Positions 5,763 through 6,461 of a stretch of DNA of 6,461 bases are shown piece by piece. Each line of letters begins with the position of its first letter. Position 1 is the first letter of the stretch. A program made the translations under genes and the position numbers. The notes under the pieces were generated by a model. The model saw only the letters and a program-made list of their open reading frames with translations, was not told the DNA's origin and made no database searches. The stretch comes from an uncultured Oscillospiraceae bacterium. Its GTDB lineage: Bacteria; Bacillota; Clostridia; Oscillospirales; Oscillospiraceae. Location of the stretch: positions 1 through 6,461 of the forward strand of contig CALWWH010000263.1 of assembly GCA_944385195.1 (NCBI GenBank), given 5' to 3'.

Positions 5763-6461
5763 TTATCTTTTCACCAGTCCTTGCCGGGTCGTTTGCTTTT
5801 CGTTTTCCAGCCGGCGCTTGATAGCCACATAGGTTTCGATATCGTCAACCTTAAAGATGTACTGGCTATTGTCCACAAATGTACCTCCAGCACCGCCCGA
5901 TAACATCAGCGCACGCGATTGTTCGGCCGTATAGACGGTTTCTCCACCGGAAAACCGTATCAGCTCCGGCCCGTTTTCTCCTGTCCAACGCCAACCAGGT
6001 GCTGCAGATCGTGTGCCGCGCGCATATCCTCTTCCGACCTGAGATTGAAGTTCATTCATTGAAGGGATCTGCTGTGTTTGAATGTTCACGATCGGCACTC
6101 CTCGGATAGCACTGACCAGCATAGCGATTCCTGAAGTCACGAGAAAAACAGCAGCTGCAACGATGAGAAGATCTGCCGCAAGGGTAAGAAATTGAGCACC
6201 GGCGGCCTGTGCTGACGGACCTGCAGCCGCCAAGGTCTTTGTCGCGGCAGCTGTCCCTTGTGCCATGATAGCCATACCTGCTGCCGTTCCTGCCGCCTTC
6301 AATGCGACAAGCGCCAGCCCGCCACCAATGAGCACCACAGCCGGATTGAGTTCAGACAAAAATGCTATAACGTCTGCACCGACGCCGATTATTTCACCAG
6401 TCGCATCTACTATGGCCAAGATCTGATCTTCATGCTCCAGCAGAACCTGTGCAAAGGTGCT
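5763..6461 (-). CDS. Tail tape measure protein, C-terminal part (5' end outside window)
   Basis: The reading frame stays open to the right edge of the window. A TTG at 6419 could be read as a start, but 14 more codons continue upstream of it (ending ...EHEDQI), so this is the last 232 residues of a longer protein. Tape measure proteins set siphophage tail length and lie inside the tail tube. Counting from the TTG, two hydrophobic stretches lie at about 26-42 and 78-104, separated by an Ala/Gly-rich linker; membrane-like segments like these are usual in tape measure proteins and may insert in the host membrane at DNA entry. A conserved C-terminal signature follows: GYARGTRSAAPG, then WTGENGPE and FSGGETVYTAE (about 131-165). 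The tail end is charged (IKRRLENEK). It lies directly upstream of the tail-tip genes, the standard siphophage order. No lysozyme or peptidase motif is visible in this part. The identification rests on the GENGPE/GGE motif, the hydrophobic segments and the gene order. Confidence 0.85.
   Translation of the reverse strand, partial: STFAQVLLEHEDQILAIVDATGEIIGVGADVIAFLSELNPAVVLIGGGLALVALKAAGTAAGMAIMAQGTAAATKTLAAAGPSAQAAGAQFLTLAADLLIVAAAVFLVTSGIAMLVSAIRGVPIVNIQTQQIPSMNELQSQVGRGYARGTRSAAPGWRWTGENGPELIRFSGGETVYTAEQSRALMLSGGAGGTFVDNSQYIFKVDDIETYVAIKRRLENEKQTTRQGLVKR

Noticed and set aside
6417..6419. TTG start for a separate 218-residue gene at the right edge
   Set aside because: The frame continues upstream to the window edge without a stop and no ribosome binding site precedes the TTG; tape measure proteins are much longer.

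Overview
This window is the distal-tail part of a phage or prophage late operon. Four complete genes and one partial gene all run on the minus strand, so they are read from the right edge to the left. The family types point to a temperate siphophage of a Firmicutes/Clostridia-type host: a tape measure C-terminus with a GENGPE motif, a fibre with a BppU-like N-terminus, and a GXY collagen shaft followed by an SVNGKSG hinge and a collar-like tip. The strong AGGAGG-type ribosome binding sites and mid-range GC agree. The host assignment is inference; there is no integrase, rRNA or host gene here to confirm it.

Layout in transcription order: (1) 6461-5763, C-terminal 232 residues of the tail tape measure protein, cut by the window edge. 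(2) 5744-3213, an 843-residue tail-tip protein in the distal-tail position, with an N-terminal beta-rich domain, a series of Ig/FN3-like modules and a Dit-like C-terminus. (3) 3220-2189, a 343-residue tail hub/baseplate protein. (4) 2192-1656, a 178-residue protein with a small beta domain and an alanine-rich rod. (5) 1642-209, a 477-residue collagen-containing receptor-binding tail fibre. Genes 2/3 and 3/4 overlap by 8 and 4 bases and each start has its own ribosome binding site, so this is one tightly coupled unit. It would build the tail tip in order: tape measure, distal ring/adhesin, hub, connector, fibre.

The unusual part is the left end. On the plus strand, positions 15-176 encode a second tail-fibre C-terminus facing the first. 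Its last 24 residues align without gaps to the last 24 of the minus-strand fibre (16 identical). The two stop codons converge across a 32-bp spacer. Two alternative fibre tips pointing at each other is the layout of invertible fibre segments such as the Mu G segment (S-U / U'-S'). I see no recombinase and no convincing crossover site inside the window, and the plus-strand copy is closed by an in-frame TGA at 12-14. It is therefore either the end of a silent, switchable tip cassette or a decayed relic. The fibre tip itself is also poorer in GC than the rest of the gene, which fits a swapped module.

No RNA gene, CRISPR array, insertion sequence, promoter or terminator was recognised. There is no gene-free stretch longer than 300 bases.
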